Shown here: piece after piece, positions 12,187 to 24,230 of the stretch
Position numbering within the stretch: the stretch's first letter is position 1
How the letters are laid out: every line of letters starts with the position of its first letter
Source of the DNA: Symbiodinium natans
Taxonomy: Eukaryota > Sar > Dinophyceae > Suessiales > Symbiodiniaceae
Direction of reading: 5' to 3'
Assembly (NCBI GenBank): GCA_905221605.1
Contig: CAJNDS010002283.1
Span: forward strand, 52,986 to 116,985
DNA: 64,000 bases
Notes under the pieces: model-generated
What the model was told of the DNA's origin: nothing
Seen by the model: the letters and a program-made list of their open reading frames with translations, nothing else
Database searches by the model: none
Made by a program: the position numbers and the translations under genes

Positions 12187-12626
12187 TCGGTGAGGAGATG
12201 TGAGGGCTCACATCACGCTAAGCAGCATGCCATGAAAGAACTCAATGTGCGTTCGCATGGCGTCAGTGGGGCCCTCGAATGACAGTTTGCTGTCTATTGC
12301 CAGGAGCCATTCCAGTCCGGACGCCGGGAGCGATGGCCAGCTGAGGTGGTGTGGAAACGTCTCCCTCGGCTAGGCATGACCTGCATTCGAGGCAGCTCTT
12401 GCTCATCAACCCCCCACTTAGAGATGCCGTCCGGAATGGCGATACGCATGTATCTTGTCATTGAGGTTTGGGCCGCGTGCCACATCACCCGGACAGCTTT
12501 CTGGATTTGCCTGTACTGCACAACACCTTCGTTCTTTTTCTCTGCTTGCGTCAAAGCAGCCATACATGACACCTCCCCATCGGTAGGTGGCCAAGCGTGA
12601 TGTGAGCCCTCACATCTCCTCGCCGA
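12187..12626. mobile_element. Palindrome-ended 440-bp element (MITE-like)
   Basis: The 32 bases at 12187-12218 and the 32 bases at 12595-12626 are inverted complements with one mismatch. Each end also contains an 18-bp self-palindrome, GATGTGAGSSCTCACATC. A related single end occurs at about 15684-15715, so the end sequence is a repeat family. A 92-codon minus-strand frame (12294-12572) lies inside without recognisable domain. This fits a small non-autonomous element or a deleted DNA transposon inserted in the larger unit. Confidence 0.6.
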
Positions 12627-13964
12627 CGTCTGTCGGTTTGGGCATGGAGGGTCTGGTAATCGTGCTGTAAGTACAAACCTTTATTTTCCGGAGAAAAGTT
12701 TTCGAATTCTACGAATGAGAAAGTTTTTCGGCTCAGACGAAGAGAGGCCACAGCCCTCTCAGCCACAACCCTCGTGGAGAGGGTCCGGAAAATTTTTCTA
12801 CCTTCCTACGGTCTGGTGGGGGAAGTGGGAGCCTCACAGAAGGTCGATGGCGTTTGGAGCTTACCCATTTTGAGCTTGGTTTTGAAAGCTGTGTTGCCTT
12901 CTTGTTCCTGAGCTTTCTTGGAGCATGGTGCGTTGTTGTAGTCTGAGCCAGGACGCAATTTAAGGATTCTTTTCTCCAGGTCTATCTTGGAGACTTTGTG
13001 AGTGCGTTGGTTGCTGTGCATTGCTGTCGCTTGAAGTTTGCTGGAGTGCAGGTAGATTCCTGGAGACGAGCTAGTGTCTTAGGTTTCAGAACTTGCTGCA
13101 GCTGGTAGCTGTTCTCGTCGACTGCGAGAGTTGTACATGTCAGGTCAAGATATTTTATCTTGCAGATGTGGGGACCCGGAGTGCCCTCCTCGTTAGCCGA
13201 CGGCCAAGCAAAAGGTTCAGCAGCGTGTCCGTCCTGCCCTGACAACAGGTCCTAGACGCTAAGGCACGGAAGGTGTGAGCAATCAGTGCTTGCATTTGCA
13301 CTGTCTCTGGAGTCTGCTGCGTGGTTTGTGTTTTTGAAGCATGTTAGTTTGTGTTGGACCTTTGCAGATAGAACCACATTGTCAAGTGAACACTGCTGCA
13401 CTTCAGGTGGTGTCTTTCGAAGTGAAAAGTCTCCGGGGAGAATTATATTGCATGGGCAGTTCCAAGAATGCTGCAAGGGCAGCTCGAGAGAGATCAAGCT
13501 GCTAAGGCAGTCGTGGTCAAAGATCGGCTGAAGGGTCAGCTCGTTGAGATTTGTTGCAAGGGCAACTCAAATAGTTTTGCTGCAAGGGCAGCTGAAGATG
13601 GCAAGGGCCAATATTCAATGCACACAATGAGTGTGCTTCATACATCGCTGCAAGGGCAGCCCATTCTTTCAGGCCGTGACGACAGCCAAATCCGGCAAGG
13701 GCCGGCAAGAGGTGCAAGGGCACCGATCAGTCGTCTAGTAGAGACGAGAGGTTCTCTCGAGAGCTTGAAAACAGAAAGATTGCAAGCTGCTATCAACTCA
13801 GCACTTAATTGCACATTTCAAGGGAAAGACGTGCTGACATCTGAGTTTACTCTCCCAAACCTGAATTTCTCTCGGCTCAAAAAAAAAAAGAGAGACAAAA
13901 AGGGTAGCAAAGGCTCTGAGAGGAAACAAAAGCCAGGGGGCAAAGAAAAGAGGCGTAAGCCCAG
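12627..13964. other. Element interior upstream of the RS-rich ORF
   Basis: Contains a run of short GCAAGGGCA-containing repeats at about 13470-13720 (GCTGCAAGGGCAGCTNRAGA type), which keep a + strand frame open from 13468. The repetitive origin makes translation uncertain. An A10 run sits at 13878-13888. Confidence 0.4.
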
Positions 13965-15299
13965 ATGTTTCCGTGGCCCTTCTTTCCGGGCGGTGAGTCA
14001 CAAGGCTCTGCCTCCAGGGGCCGCAGGAGGAACAGAAGCAGCAGCGACAGCCGTCGCTCAAGACGCAGAGACAGGCGCCGAAGGGCGTCTAGGTCGCGCA
14101 GCCCAAGGGGGCGTCGAGAAAGGTCTCCAGAGACCCAGCCGAGGACCCCAATTGTTGGGAGCCCTAGCATGCCAGCTCCGCAGCCAGGATTTCACTGGTG
14201 CCAGGTGCCGACTGCGGTCTTCGGCGTGGCGTCTGGCCCACAGACCCAGGCATCCCTTCCTGCTCAGAAGGGAGCTGAGGCAGCTTCTTCTTGGAAGGAC
14301 TCCTCCCGGTGGCAAGAACAGTCCACCCCATGGAAGAGCCAGCAGTCTTCATGGGGCAAAGGTTGGGGGCATTCTAAGAACTACGGCTCCAGCAGCTCGT
14401 GGCAGGGCTCTGGAGGGAATCGGCGTGAGAAGTGGGACAAGCCTAAAGGCTGGAACAAGTGGCCCAAGCCTGAGCAAAAGCCGGCTAAGGAGCAGTATGG
14501 GCGAGGGGCTGCCCCCAAGGAGGAGGAGCCGGAGACTCTCCTCGACCCAGTTATGGCTGGGATTTTTGGCGCCCGGCAGCAGGGGCCGCCTGAGAGGCCC
14601 GACTCTGCATTCAACGTTGCGGAGGCGACGGAGGAGGAAGTTCAAGCGGCGGCCAACCGCAAGGCTGAGCGCGAAGAAGAAGGGTTCCACAGTCAGCTCT
14701 GGCAAGGGGCGATCGCTAAGGCCCTCGCAGACCCCTCGCGACCCAAGTGCGCTCGAGAACTGATGCGTGAGGGCATCTTGCGAAGCTGGTGGAACATGTC
14801 CTGGAAGGACGCCCGAGGCCTGATTGACGGGACCGTGAAACATTTTTGTTTGGAAAATAAGATTCTGGTTATTGAACCCTCAACCCTCACCGGCCAAGGA
14901 GATAGTTGCTTGGCCTTGAGTGCGAAGTTTCGACTGGGGGACTCTCCCGCTTCCTGCGGGGCAGGTGGGGTCCCCGCCTGCTTGGGTTTACCTGATGGCT
15001 CTGATTGGAACGAAGCAGTCAAGCCTGCTTTGGCCGTCGGACGAGACTCTTGTGAGTCAAAAGAGCGTTGCGCCTTGTGCTCGGAGAGGCTCCACTGGCT
15101 GACCACCATGGAGTGCTCTGGGCTGGTCCTACCCTTTGTTCTTGCCGTTAAGTCCCCACTGGCTGACCACCATGGGGCAACTTTATACTTCGGATCAAGA
15201 AGGTTGACACCTGCAACGTCCCGTGCCAAGGCACGACTATGCCCCACCTGTGATGGCGGACTTGTGAACCTTCTCGTGAACGGCCTTGGCTGGTGCTGA
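13965..15299 (+). CDS. Arg/Ser-rich then Trp/Lys/Gly-rich protein, about 310-445 aa
   Basis: No family is recognised. Residues about 17-55 form an Arg/Ser tract with RS and SR dipeptides, resembling the RS domains of splicing factors or nucleic-acid-binding ORF1 proteins. Residues 90-170 are rich in Ser, Trp, Lys and Gly (SSWGKGWGHSKN). Residues 175-310 are charged and look globular, with a helical segment near CARELMREGILRSWW and a hydrophobic stretch near HFCLENKILVIE. After about residue 312 (nt 14900) the frame runs into the duplicated 3' region and probably stops being meaningful. The true start could be an upstream in-frame codon or a splice acceptor. Nucleic-acid binding is inferred from composition only. 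Confidence 0.5.
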   Translation: MFPWPFFPGGESQGSASRGRRRNRSSSDSRRSRRRDRRRRASRSRSPRGRRERSPETQPRTPIVGSPSMPAPQPGFHWCQVPTAVFGVASGPQTQASLPAQKGAEAASSWKDSSRWQEQSTPWKSQQSSWGKGWGHSKNYGSSSSWQGSGGNRREKWDKPKGWNKWPKPEQKPAKEQYGRGAAPKEEEPETLLDPVMAGIFGARQQGPPERPDSAFNVAEATEEEVQAAANRKAEREEEGFHSQLWQGAIAKALADPSRPKCARELMREGILRSWWNMSWKDARGLIDGTVKHFCLENKILVIEPSTLTGQGDSCLALSAKFRLGDSPASCGAGGVPACLGLPDGSDWNEAVKPALAVGRDSCESKERCALCSERLHWLTTMECSGLVLPFVLAVKSPLADHHGATLYFGSRRLTPATSRAKARLCPTCDGGLVNLLVNGLGWC

Positions 15300-16540
15300 A
15301 TGCAGTCGCATCGGTGGCTGCATGATGGTGGTTTTGTGAATCTGGCAACGTCGCCTTTTGCGACGCACCTGCGCACTCGGTGCTACATGTGTGCTCCCGG
15401 CCTCTTCGACGATTTCGAGTACTGAGTGCACAGGGTGACCTAGCAGTTCGGCGCGCTGGCTGTGGACACTTCTACGTGGAGATTATGCACCTGCTGACTT
15501 GGCAGGGAGCCATTCCCCACTTGTAGAACAACCTGGCCCTCTTGAGACTCTAGAGGGTCACCCTCGTCTGAGCTTGGCCTGCGGCAGGGCAAGTGGGCTC
15601 CCCGCCCGCGTGGATGTTACCTGAAGGCTCTGATTGGATCAAAGTAGCAATACCATGGAGATCCTTGCACTTCGGCACCAATGTGATGTGAGCCCTCCCA
15701 TCTCCTTACCGACGTACCTTGCGGGTTTGGGTTTGGAGGGACCTGATGCGTGCCGATGCGCAGGCCAGCGCCAAGGTTGCGTGGCCTTGTGTGAGATGCC
15801 TGGACTGGGAGGTTCCTCGTTGTCATTATAAACCCTGTGGCGTTAAGGGTTTGGTAACTCGCTGTGGACTCTCCCCGTGGAATCGGTAGCTGCAGCTACT
15901 CTCGCCCCCCCTCTGGCCGTGCGCGGGCACCTCTCTGGGTGGGCACTTGTACGCCAGGTTGACTGGAGAACCCTGTGCTCGGAGCTACTCCACTGGCTGA
16001 CCACCATGGAGTGCCCTGGGCCGGTCCTGCTTTGATTGTTCTTGCTGTCAAGTCCCCACTGGCTGACCTCCATGGGGCATATGCCCCCTGTGCCGGGCGC
16101 GGACACCTCTCTGGGTGGGCACTTGTACGCCAAGGTGAATGGAGCACCCAGAGCTCGGAGCTACTCCACTGGCTGACCACCATGGAGTGCCCTGGGCCGG
16201 TCTTGCCTTGATTGTTCTTGCTGTTAAGTCCCCACTGGCTGACCACCATGGGGCATATGCACATCTTTCATCCCCCCTAGGGAGTCTGACTTGCAACATC
16301 CTTTCGCCATTGAGTGTCGGTTGTCTGTCCTTGACAACGAGTACGTGATCCGAACCTCTTCTGATGACCTCGGTTTGAATAACCGCTGTCGCACCAGTGG
16401 CTACATGATGGTGGTTTTGAGAATCTGGCAATGTCGCAATTTGCGATTCCCCCACAAGCTCTGTGCTTCCTTGTGAACCGGGACTTCATTGACGACTTCG
16501 AGTACTGAGTCCGTGGGGTATCTAGTAGTTCAGCGCGATT
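14931..16540. repeat. Diverged tandem copies of the element's 3' region
   Basis: Blocks at 14935-15450 reappear in the same order at 15585-16540: a GGTGGGGTCCCCGCC/TGATGGCTCTGATTGG block (14960, 15590); CACTGGCTGACCACCATGG (15091, 15159; 15990, 16055; 16170, 16233); GCTACATGATGGTGGTTTTG (15315, 16400); and GACGATTTCGAGTACTGAGT (15408, 16490). The CACTGGCTGACC block has itself been copied once more in the second unit. Possible meanings are successive 3' tails of two related elements or tandem duplication of a regulatory 3' end. Confidence 0.7.
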
Positions 16541-16716
16541 GCTCGCTTTGTTTCTTTGGTGTTTTTTTGCTTGGTGGTTGCTTGGTGTGTCTGGCGGATT
16601 GTGTGCGCTGACTTTGTTTCACCCTTTACGTCGAGCCCAACAAGACCGGCCTACTGTGCTACTGATGTAGTAAAGAGGCGTCAGCCCAAAAAAAAAATCT
16701 CTTCACCTTTAGGACG

Positions 16717-17905
16717 TACCATTCATCTCTTTTCTTGTTCCCTTTTCTCAATTGCCAGAACTTCTATTAAAATCAGATGTTGGATTCATAAGTCTAGAAA
16801 CTCCCTAACACACAACTTTTCCAGGTCATCTATTCACCTTTTCACTCATGACTCCAAGAAACTAAACCTTGAGACTCTAACTTGCCCCTGTCTTCGCTTG
16901 GTTTTCATGCGTCCTTTCACTTCTCGCCCATTAGAGATTTGAAGCTGGTGTTTTTAGGGCCTTTTTTGGAAGCTTCAAAAAGTGTTTGAACTGGCGTCGC
17001 ATCTGCCAGCAGCGTGCCCGGGTTGCCGATGTCGTGGAGTTTGCTAAAAGTTGGAAGGGAGGCATGACGTATCAGCTGGTCGAGCACAACAACCTGCACC
17101 CGACAGCGCAGACGCTCGGTGCGGATGCGGAGGAAGCGGCTCGGAGGGTCCGCGAAGGTCTCCTTTGTGGGCATCACTGAGGATTGGGGCTTGTCAATAT
17201 GCCTCCTCCACAAGATGTTTGGGGGAGCTTGCCAGGCATCGGATTTTTAAGATACGAGGCCGAGCTCGGAAGCAAAGTCTGCGCATGCGGACTATGATAT
17301 ATATATATATATATGAACTCATGGACTGGCATGATGACGTCGATAGGGTGGTCTACGATGCCGCTGTGGAAGTGTTTCAAAGGCCTTCGATGTTTCTCAT
17401 GATTCCTGCCGCGAGTGCTATAGCCATGCAGAGAGAGGCCCTTTTGCAAGGATTTCAGCAACATGGTCACGTGTGTTTGGGATTTGTGGTGCTTCGAATT
17501 GTTCTACAGGTTTGGGTGAGTTCATGTGCTTGGTCAGGCCACGTGCAGACAGCGTGATGGCCGGTTTGCGCAGACAGCGTTGAAAAGAAAGCATGTCGCG
17601 ATCGGGAGATAGATAATTTCTTCCGTGAACATTCTCCGGATGATTAATGTTAACAGTGCAAGAAATAGGGATTAACACGCTTGAAGTGGGATGAAATCCA
17701 CAACAAAAACGAAATGTCTAAACTGAAAGAAATGTACTTATACATGCCAGTAAGAGGGTATGAGGATTGTGCCTGCCAAGTCTTCAAAGCAGTTTTCTGG
17801 GAAACGCCACTTCGACTGGCCTTCAGCTGTCACTTCTTTTAAGGTTTGGGGGGTTCAAGGGAAGTCACGTGCAGGGAGTCCCGAACTGCAAGTTGCCCAG
17901 TCGTT
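16717..17905. other. Flank between retroposon-like insert and telomeric-repeat domain
   Basis: AT-rich flank of the insert (16717-16920), then a GC-richer stretch with a weak coding signal at 16986-17180 (listed separately), a (TA)n microsatellite at 17297-17313, and unremarkable sequence to 17905. Confidence 0.4.
16986..17180 (+). CDS. Possible exon or gene fragment, unknown
   Basis: A 64-codon frame with protein-like composition (RVADVVEFAKSWKGG, later a helical ADAEEAARRVREGL). It continues upstream without stop for about 20 codons, so it may be an exon with its acceptor near 16930. The downstream frame (17330-17557) could be a further exon. No homology is recognised. Confidence 0.25.
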   Translation: MNWRRICQQRARVADVVEFAKSWKGGMTYQLVEHNNLHPTAQTLGADAEEAARRVREGLLCGHH

Positions 17906-19583
<1,678 letters not shown>

Positions 19584-22500
19584 GCCTCACGTCGTCTTCT
19601 TCCTGGCTGACGACCATGGTTGGAGCGACTTGGGCGCGCACCGCGCAGCTGGGGAGAGTGCAGAAGAGGCTGGGTTGAAAGGTTTAGGGTTTGGGGTTTA
19701 GGGTTTAGGGTTTGGGGTTTAGGGTTCAGGGTTTAGGGCTGAGGGGTTGAGGATTTGGGGGGAGGTCGAGGTTCAGGGGTTGTGATCAGGGTTTCAGGGG
19801 GATTCGGATTTCAGGGCTTGAGGTCAAGAGTTAAAGTCATGCATGGAAGGGTTTCTAGGCTAGGGTTTGGGGCGGCACCTTTGTTTCTTCATTGAGGGCC
19901 TGGCTAGGGTGGGGTTAGAAGTTAGAAAGTGGCGTGGGCTTTTGCCGAACCCGAATACGAGACGCCACAAAACTAAGCACTCTGAAACCACTCTTCGGGC
20001 GCTAACCCGAGACTTGTTTTGATTCTGCAGACTTATAGGGTCCTCAAGGTAAACTGGTTCATGGGGGTAGCCTAGGGAACCTTAGGGAAGCTTAGGGAAG
20101 CTTAGTGAGCGATGAGTGGGGAGTATGAGGGAACCTGGGGTTACATACTCTAAACCCCGAACCCGAAACTCAAGTCTCCCTTGCCCCCCCCTCCCTTAAG
20201 AACATTTCAGAGCCCTAAACCCTAAACCCCAAACCTTAAACCCTAAACCCTAAACCCTAAACCCTGAACCCTGAACGATAGTGAGGGTTTCGTGCGAAGG
20301 TCCAGGCCCAGACTGAGACGCACACGCCAAACCTCGATTCCCTGGTCCGAGAGGGAGTTCTCCTGGAGCGTCATTATGCCTATCGCACTTGCTCGCCCTC
20401 CAGGCTGCTCTGGGATTAGGGTTTAGGGTTAAGGGTGAACCATTGTAGTTGCAGCTGATCTTTACCCATGAATGTTTTGTGCTAGTTGGCTTCTGGTTGC
20501 TATTCGCAGTGCAACGGGTTTGGTATGAGCATTGCCGGTGCTAGTTCGTTGTTAATGTAAGTCCTAGACCGACGAGGTTTACGAATTTAGGGTTTAGGGC
20601 CGAGGGCCTTCCAATATTAAAGACGGAGCATCAGTTGCCCAGGTCACAACCTGCGCAGTCTGGGTTAACCCAGCACCCTAAACCCTAAACCCTAAACCCT
20701 AAACTCTAAACCCTAAACCCTAAACCCTCTACTGGTCCCTAGGGCTGTATAGGGCAAATCGCCCTTGCAGCTACCCGGAAGAACACACCTAGCCCCTAAA
20801 CCCTTAAATCTAAAAATCCTAAACCCTTAACCCTAAACCCTAAACCCTTAACCCTTAACCCTTACCTAGTAGTAGAGTAGGCAACCTTTTACCTTCTTGG
20901 GGTAGTATAAACCCCTTATACTACCTTTATTGCCCCCAGGTTACTGGACAACTAGGCTTAAATCTAAAATCCTAAACCCTTAAACCCTAAACCCCTTACC
21001 CCTCAACCCTCAACGCCAAGCCCCCTGAACCCAAGTCAATAGACTCCAAGCCCTAATCAATACTTGGAGGTTCATGGTACTTTTTAGCCAATTATAACTG
21101 TACTTATAATTGAACTTATAACCCAAAAAGGGCACTTAAGGGGCTTACAGGTGGGTTAGAAGTACAGTTGTAATTGGTTAATAAGTACCATGAACCTCCA
21201 AGTAACCCTAAACCCTAAACCCTTAACCTTAGCCCTAAACCCTGAACCCAAACCCTAAGCCCTAAACCCTCAACCCTCAACCCTAAACCCTAAACCCTAA
21301 ACCCTATACCCTAAACCCTAAACCCTAAACCCTAAACCCTAAACCCTAAACCCTAAACCCTGTACCCAAAACCCAAAACCCAAAACCCTAAACGCTAAAC
21401 CCTAAACCCCAAACCCTAGACCCTAAACCTCAACTTGTTTTGCCAGGTCTTCCCTCCAAAGCGGCCGCCTGCCAGTCCACGTGAACCCAGGATTTGTTAG
21501 CATGCTTTTGCTGGGTTTAGAGGGTTTAGGGTTTAGGGTTTAGGGTTTAGGGTTTAGGGTTTAGGGTCAGAGGCTTTGCATAGTGTGACAACATATGTTC
21601 GGCGTTGTGTACTCGTATGGTCTGCGGCGGGTAGACGGAGTGGTGGGGCGAACGGAGCGGACGAACGGACGGGCTGACGGGACACTTGCAAGCTTTTTTT
21701 GGCCAAGTGTGGCAATTTCAGCTTAGGGTTTAGGGTTTAGGGTTTAGGGTTTAGGGTTTAGGGTTTAGGGTTTAGGGTTGTGTTCGCTGCACAAGCATCG
21801 CGGCTTGAATCGAGCTAGCTTCTCCGAAACGGGTCATGCAGCTCGTGTAGAACTAGCGGCGGTCATCTTCATCGAAGAAAATCTCCTTTTCCATGTCCAT
21901 CAGTGCACGGAGACATGTACTGGCTGCTCCAAAATGGAGCATAATAGAGGTGATTCCTCTGCCACAGAGTCAAGATCTGCTCAAGCCGAAGACTTTCAAA
22001 GCGCAAGCCGCTGTACAGGTTCCATACAAGCCGCTGTAGCAACACATCAAAACCTTCATTCATCTCTTCATCCTCAGGGGGGTAGCCCCAAAGGCGCGCG
22101 CCTACAACAGCAGGGTCCTATAGAGGTACTGTGTTTGTAGTACAGCAGCACTACGTTTGTACTACAGGAAGACCACAAAGGGCGGGTAACCCCAAAAGAG
22201 CGCGCGCGTAGAACAGCAGGGTGCTGTAGAGTTACTGCGTTTGTAGTACAGCAGTACTACGTTTGTACTAATTCCGCTTCCACGAGTTTGCGATGTGCTC
22301 CCACTAAGATTTGCGAGTTTTTCGAGCGCGCGGAATTCGAGGGCGCGTGCGGCGGAGGCATCGGCTGGCGGCGGGCAGGCGGCGGGCGCAAGCAATAGAA
22401 AAAAGAAAAGCCCACGGTGATGTGGGGAAAAACTTAAACCCTAGACCCAAATCTCATGTCTTCCTTTAACATGATTCGGGACTTCCCCCCCAGGAATGTT

Positions 22501-24199
22501 CTGGATTCCACGAGCCTCAACTGGAACCCGAGCGACAACATTTCTGGATTTGCGGGGATCCCGCCTGGCATGACTGGCATAGCCGAGAAGATGAAGCACC
22601 ATGGCGGTTGCATGTTTAGGGTTAGGACAGCGCGCGTCTTGCTGTTGCTCATTTGTGCGGGGAGCTCCACGGCAAAGTCTTAATTCCTGGTGAGAATCCC
22701 TAAGCCCTACACCCAACACCCTAAACCCTAAACCCCAAACCCTGAACCCTAAACCCTCTTAGTCTTGAAGAAGACCAAGACCGGTGCATCAAACAAGGCA
22801 GGGCGGATATGCCACACACATGGTGGGTAAATGGCACGTAGGTATGGCTACGCCCTCCCACACGCCGCTTGGAAAGGGCTACGATTCGTGGCTGGGCTAT
22901 CTGCAATTTAGCAATGACTACTGGCACCAAAACTCACCCTCTGGCGTCGACTTTTGCGTGAAAAAATTCTTGGACTTTTCGCTGTACAATGCCACCTACC
23001 GGGCAGGTGTGAACCTAGGTTGGAATGTTTGGGATTTTCCCTTACAGTAAGCCCCAAAAAGGTTTGAAGCCTGTTTAAGGACAAACAGTGCTGCGATTCC
23101 CTATACCTTACTCCTAGGGATTGAGGCTATTGAGTTTCCAACTTTTTGGCTTCTACTATATTGGGTTTACGAGAGCCGTATTTAGGAAAATTTTCAGACG
23201 GTTTTAAGATCCATCGCAGGAACGAAGCCATTGCAGCTGAGCTTGGATGTAATGTTCGTGCACGGCCCGGGCAGAAGATAGAGGTCAACGCCACAGGCTG
23301 TAACCTGGCAGATCCCAGCCACTGTCTGCCTAGCGGTTGCTATGAAGAGTCCATGCTCAATGAGTATGCTCTGAAGATCATCAGGGCACATGACAAGAGC
23401 CTGCCGCTCTTTCTCTTCTATGCATTTCACCTCGTCCACAGCCCCATGCAAGTTCCTTCCTCGTACTTGCAGCAAATCGATGACATTGTTGCCCAGAGTG
23501 GCTAGGTAGGCACTTGGGATGTTTTTTATATTCCCTTCTAGGGTTTAAGAGCGTCATATTCAGGAATATTGACCCTAAACCCTAAACCCTCAACCCTGAG
23601 AACCCTAAAAACCCCAAAAACCCTAAAAACCCCTAAAAAACCCCTAAAAACACCAAAAACCCTAAAAACCCTAAAAACCCTAAAAACCCTAAAAACCCCA
23701 AAAAACCCTAAAAGCCCTAAAAACCCTAAAAACCCCCAAAAACCCTAAAAACCCTAAAAACCCTAAAAACCCTAAAACCCCTAAAAACCCTAAAAACCCT
23801 AAACCCCAAACCCCAAACCCTAAACCCTAAACCCTAAACCCTAAACCCGAAACCCCTCAACCCTCAACCCGAAAACCCTCAACCCTCAACCTTGAGGGTC
23901 TTGCGGCCCTAGGTGCGGTTCCCCGGCCCATTCCGTGGACGGAGAATCGCAGGCTCCATGCCGCTATGAACCTCTACATGGACACCTTGGGGGGTGCAGC
24001 CTCCGTGGTCTTTAGGGTTTAGGGTTTAGGGTTTAGGGTTTAGGGTTTAGGGTTTAGGGTATTTTATACTCTATACCTGACAAACAGGACACCATGGTGG
24101 GAAGAGTGGTCTCTGCTCTCAAGGAGCAGCTGCTTGGTTTAGCCCAGCGATACCCTTTTTTGCTCTTTTTGCTCTTCTTCTGGCTCTTGGTTCTAACCG

Positions 24200-24230
<31 letters not shown>

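Larger units (their letters stand above)
7946..16716 (+). mobile_element. Retroposon-like 8.7-kb insert with 19-bp target-site duplication
   Basis: The 19-bp word TCTCTTCACCTTTAGGACG occurs at 7946-7964 and again at 16698-16716, immediately after a run of ten A's (16688-16697). Both outer flanks are AT-rich while the interior is GC-rich. Target-site duplication plus a 3' A-tail is the signature of target-primed reverse transcription, as with LINEs or retroposed RNAs. The first long ORF starts only 20 bp inside the left boundary, as expected for a full-length insertion. I could not find reverse transcriptase, endonuclease or integrase motifs, so it is either non-autonomous, decayed, or of an unfamiliar class. 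It contains three ORF regions, a palindrome-ended insertion (12187-12626) and a duplicated 3' region (14931-16540). Confidence 0.6.

Noticed and set aside
7965-16697. LTR retrotransposon
   Set aside because: No long terminal repeats, primer-binding site or polypurine tract seen; the boundary repeat is only 19 bp and an A-tail precedes the right copy.
23146-23505. Stand-alone 119-codon gene
   Set aside because: It is an internal sulfatase exon (23198-~23487); residues YAFHLVHSPMQVP align with the family and continue in neighbouring exons by splicing.
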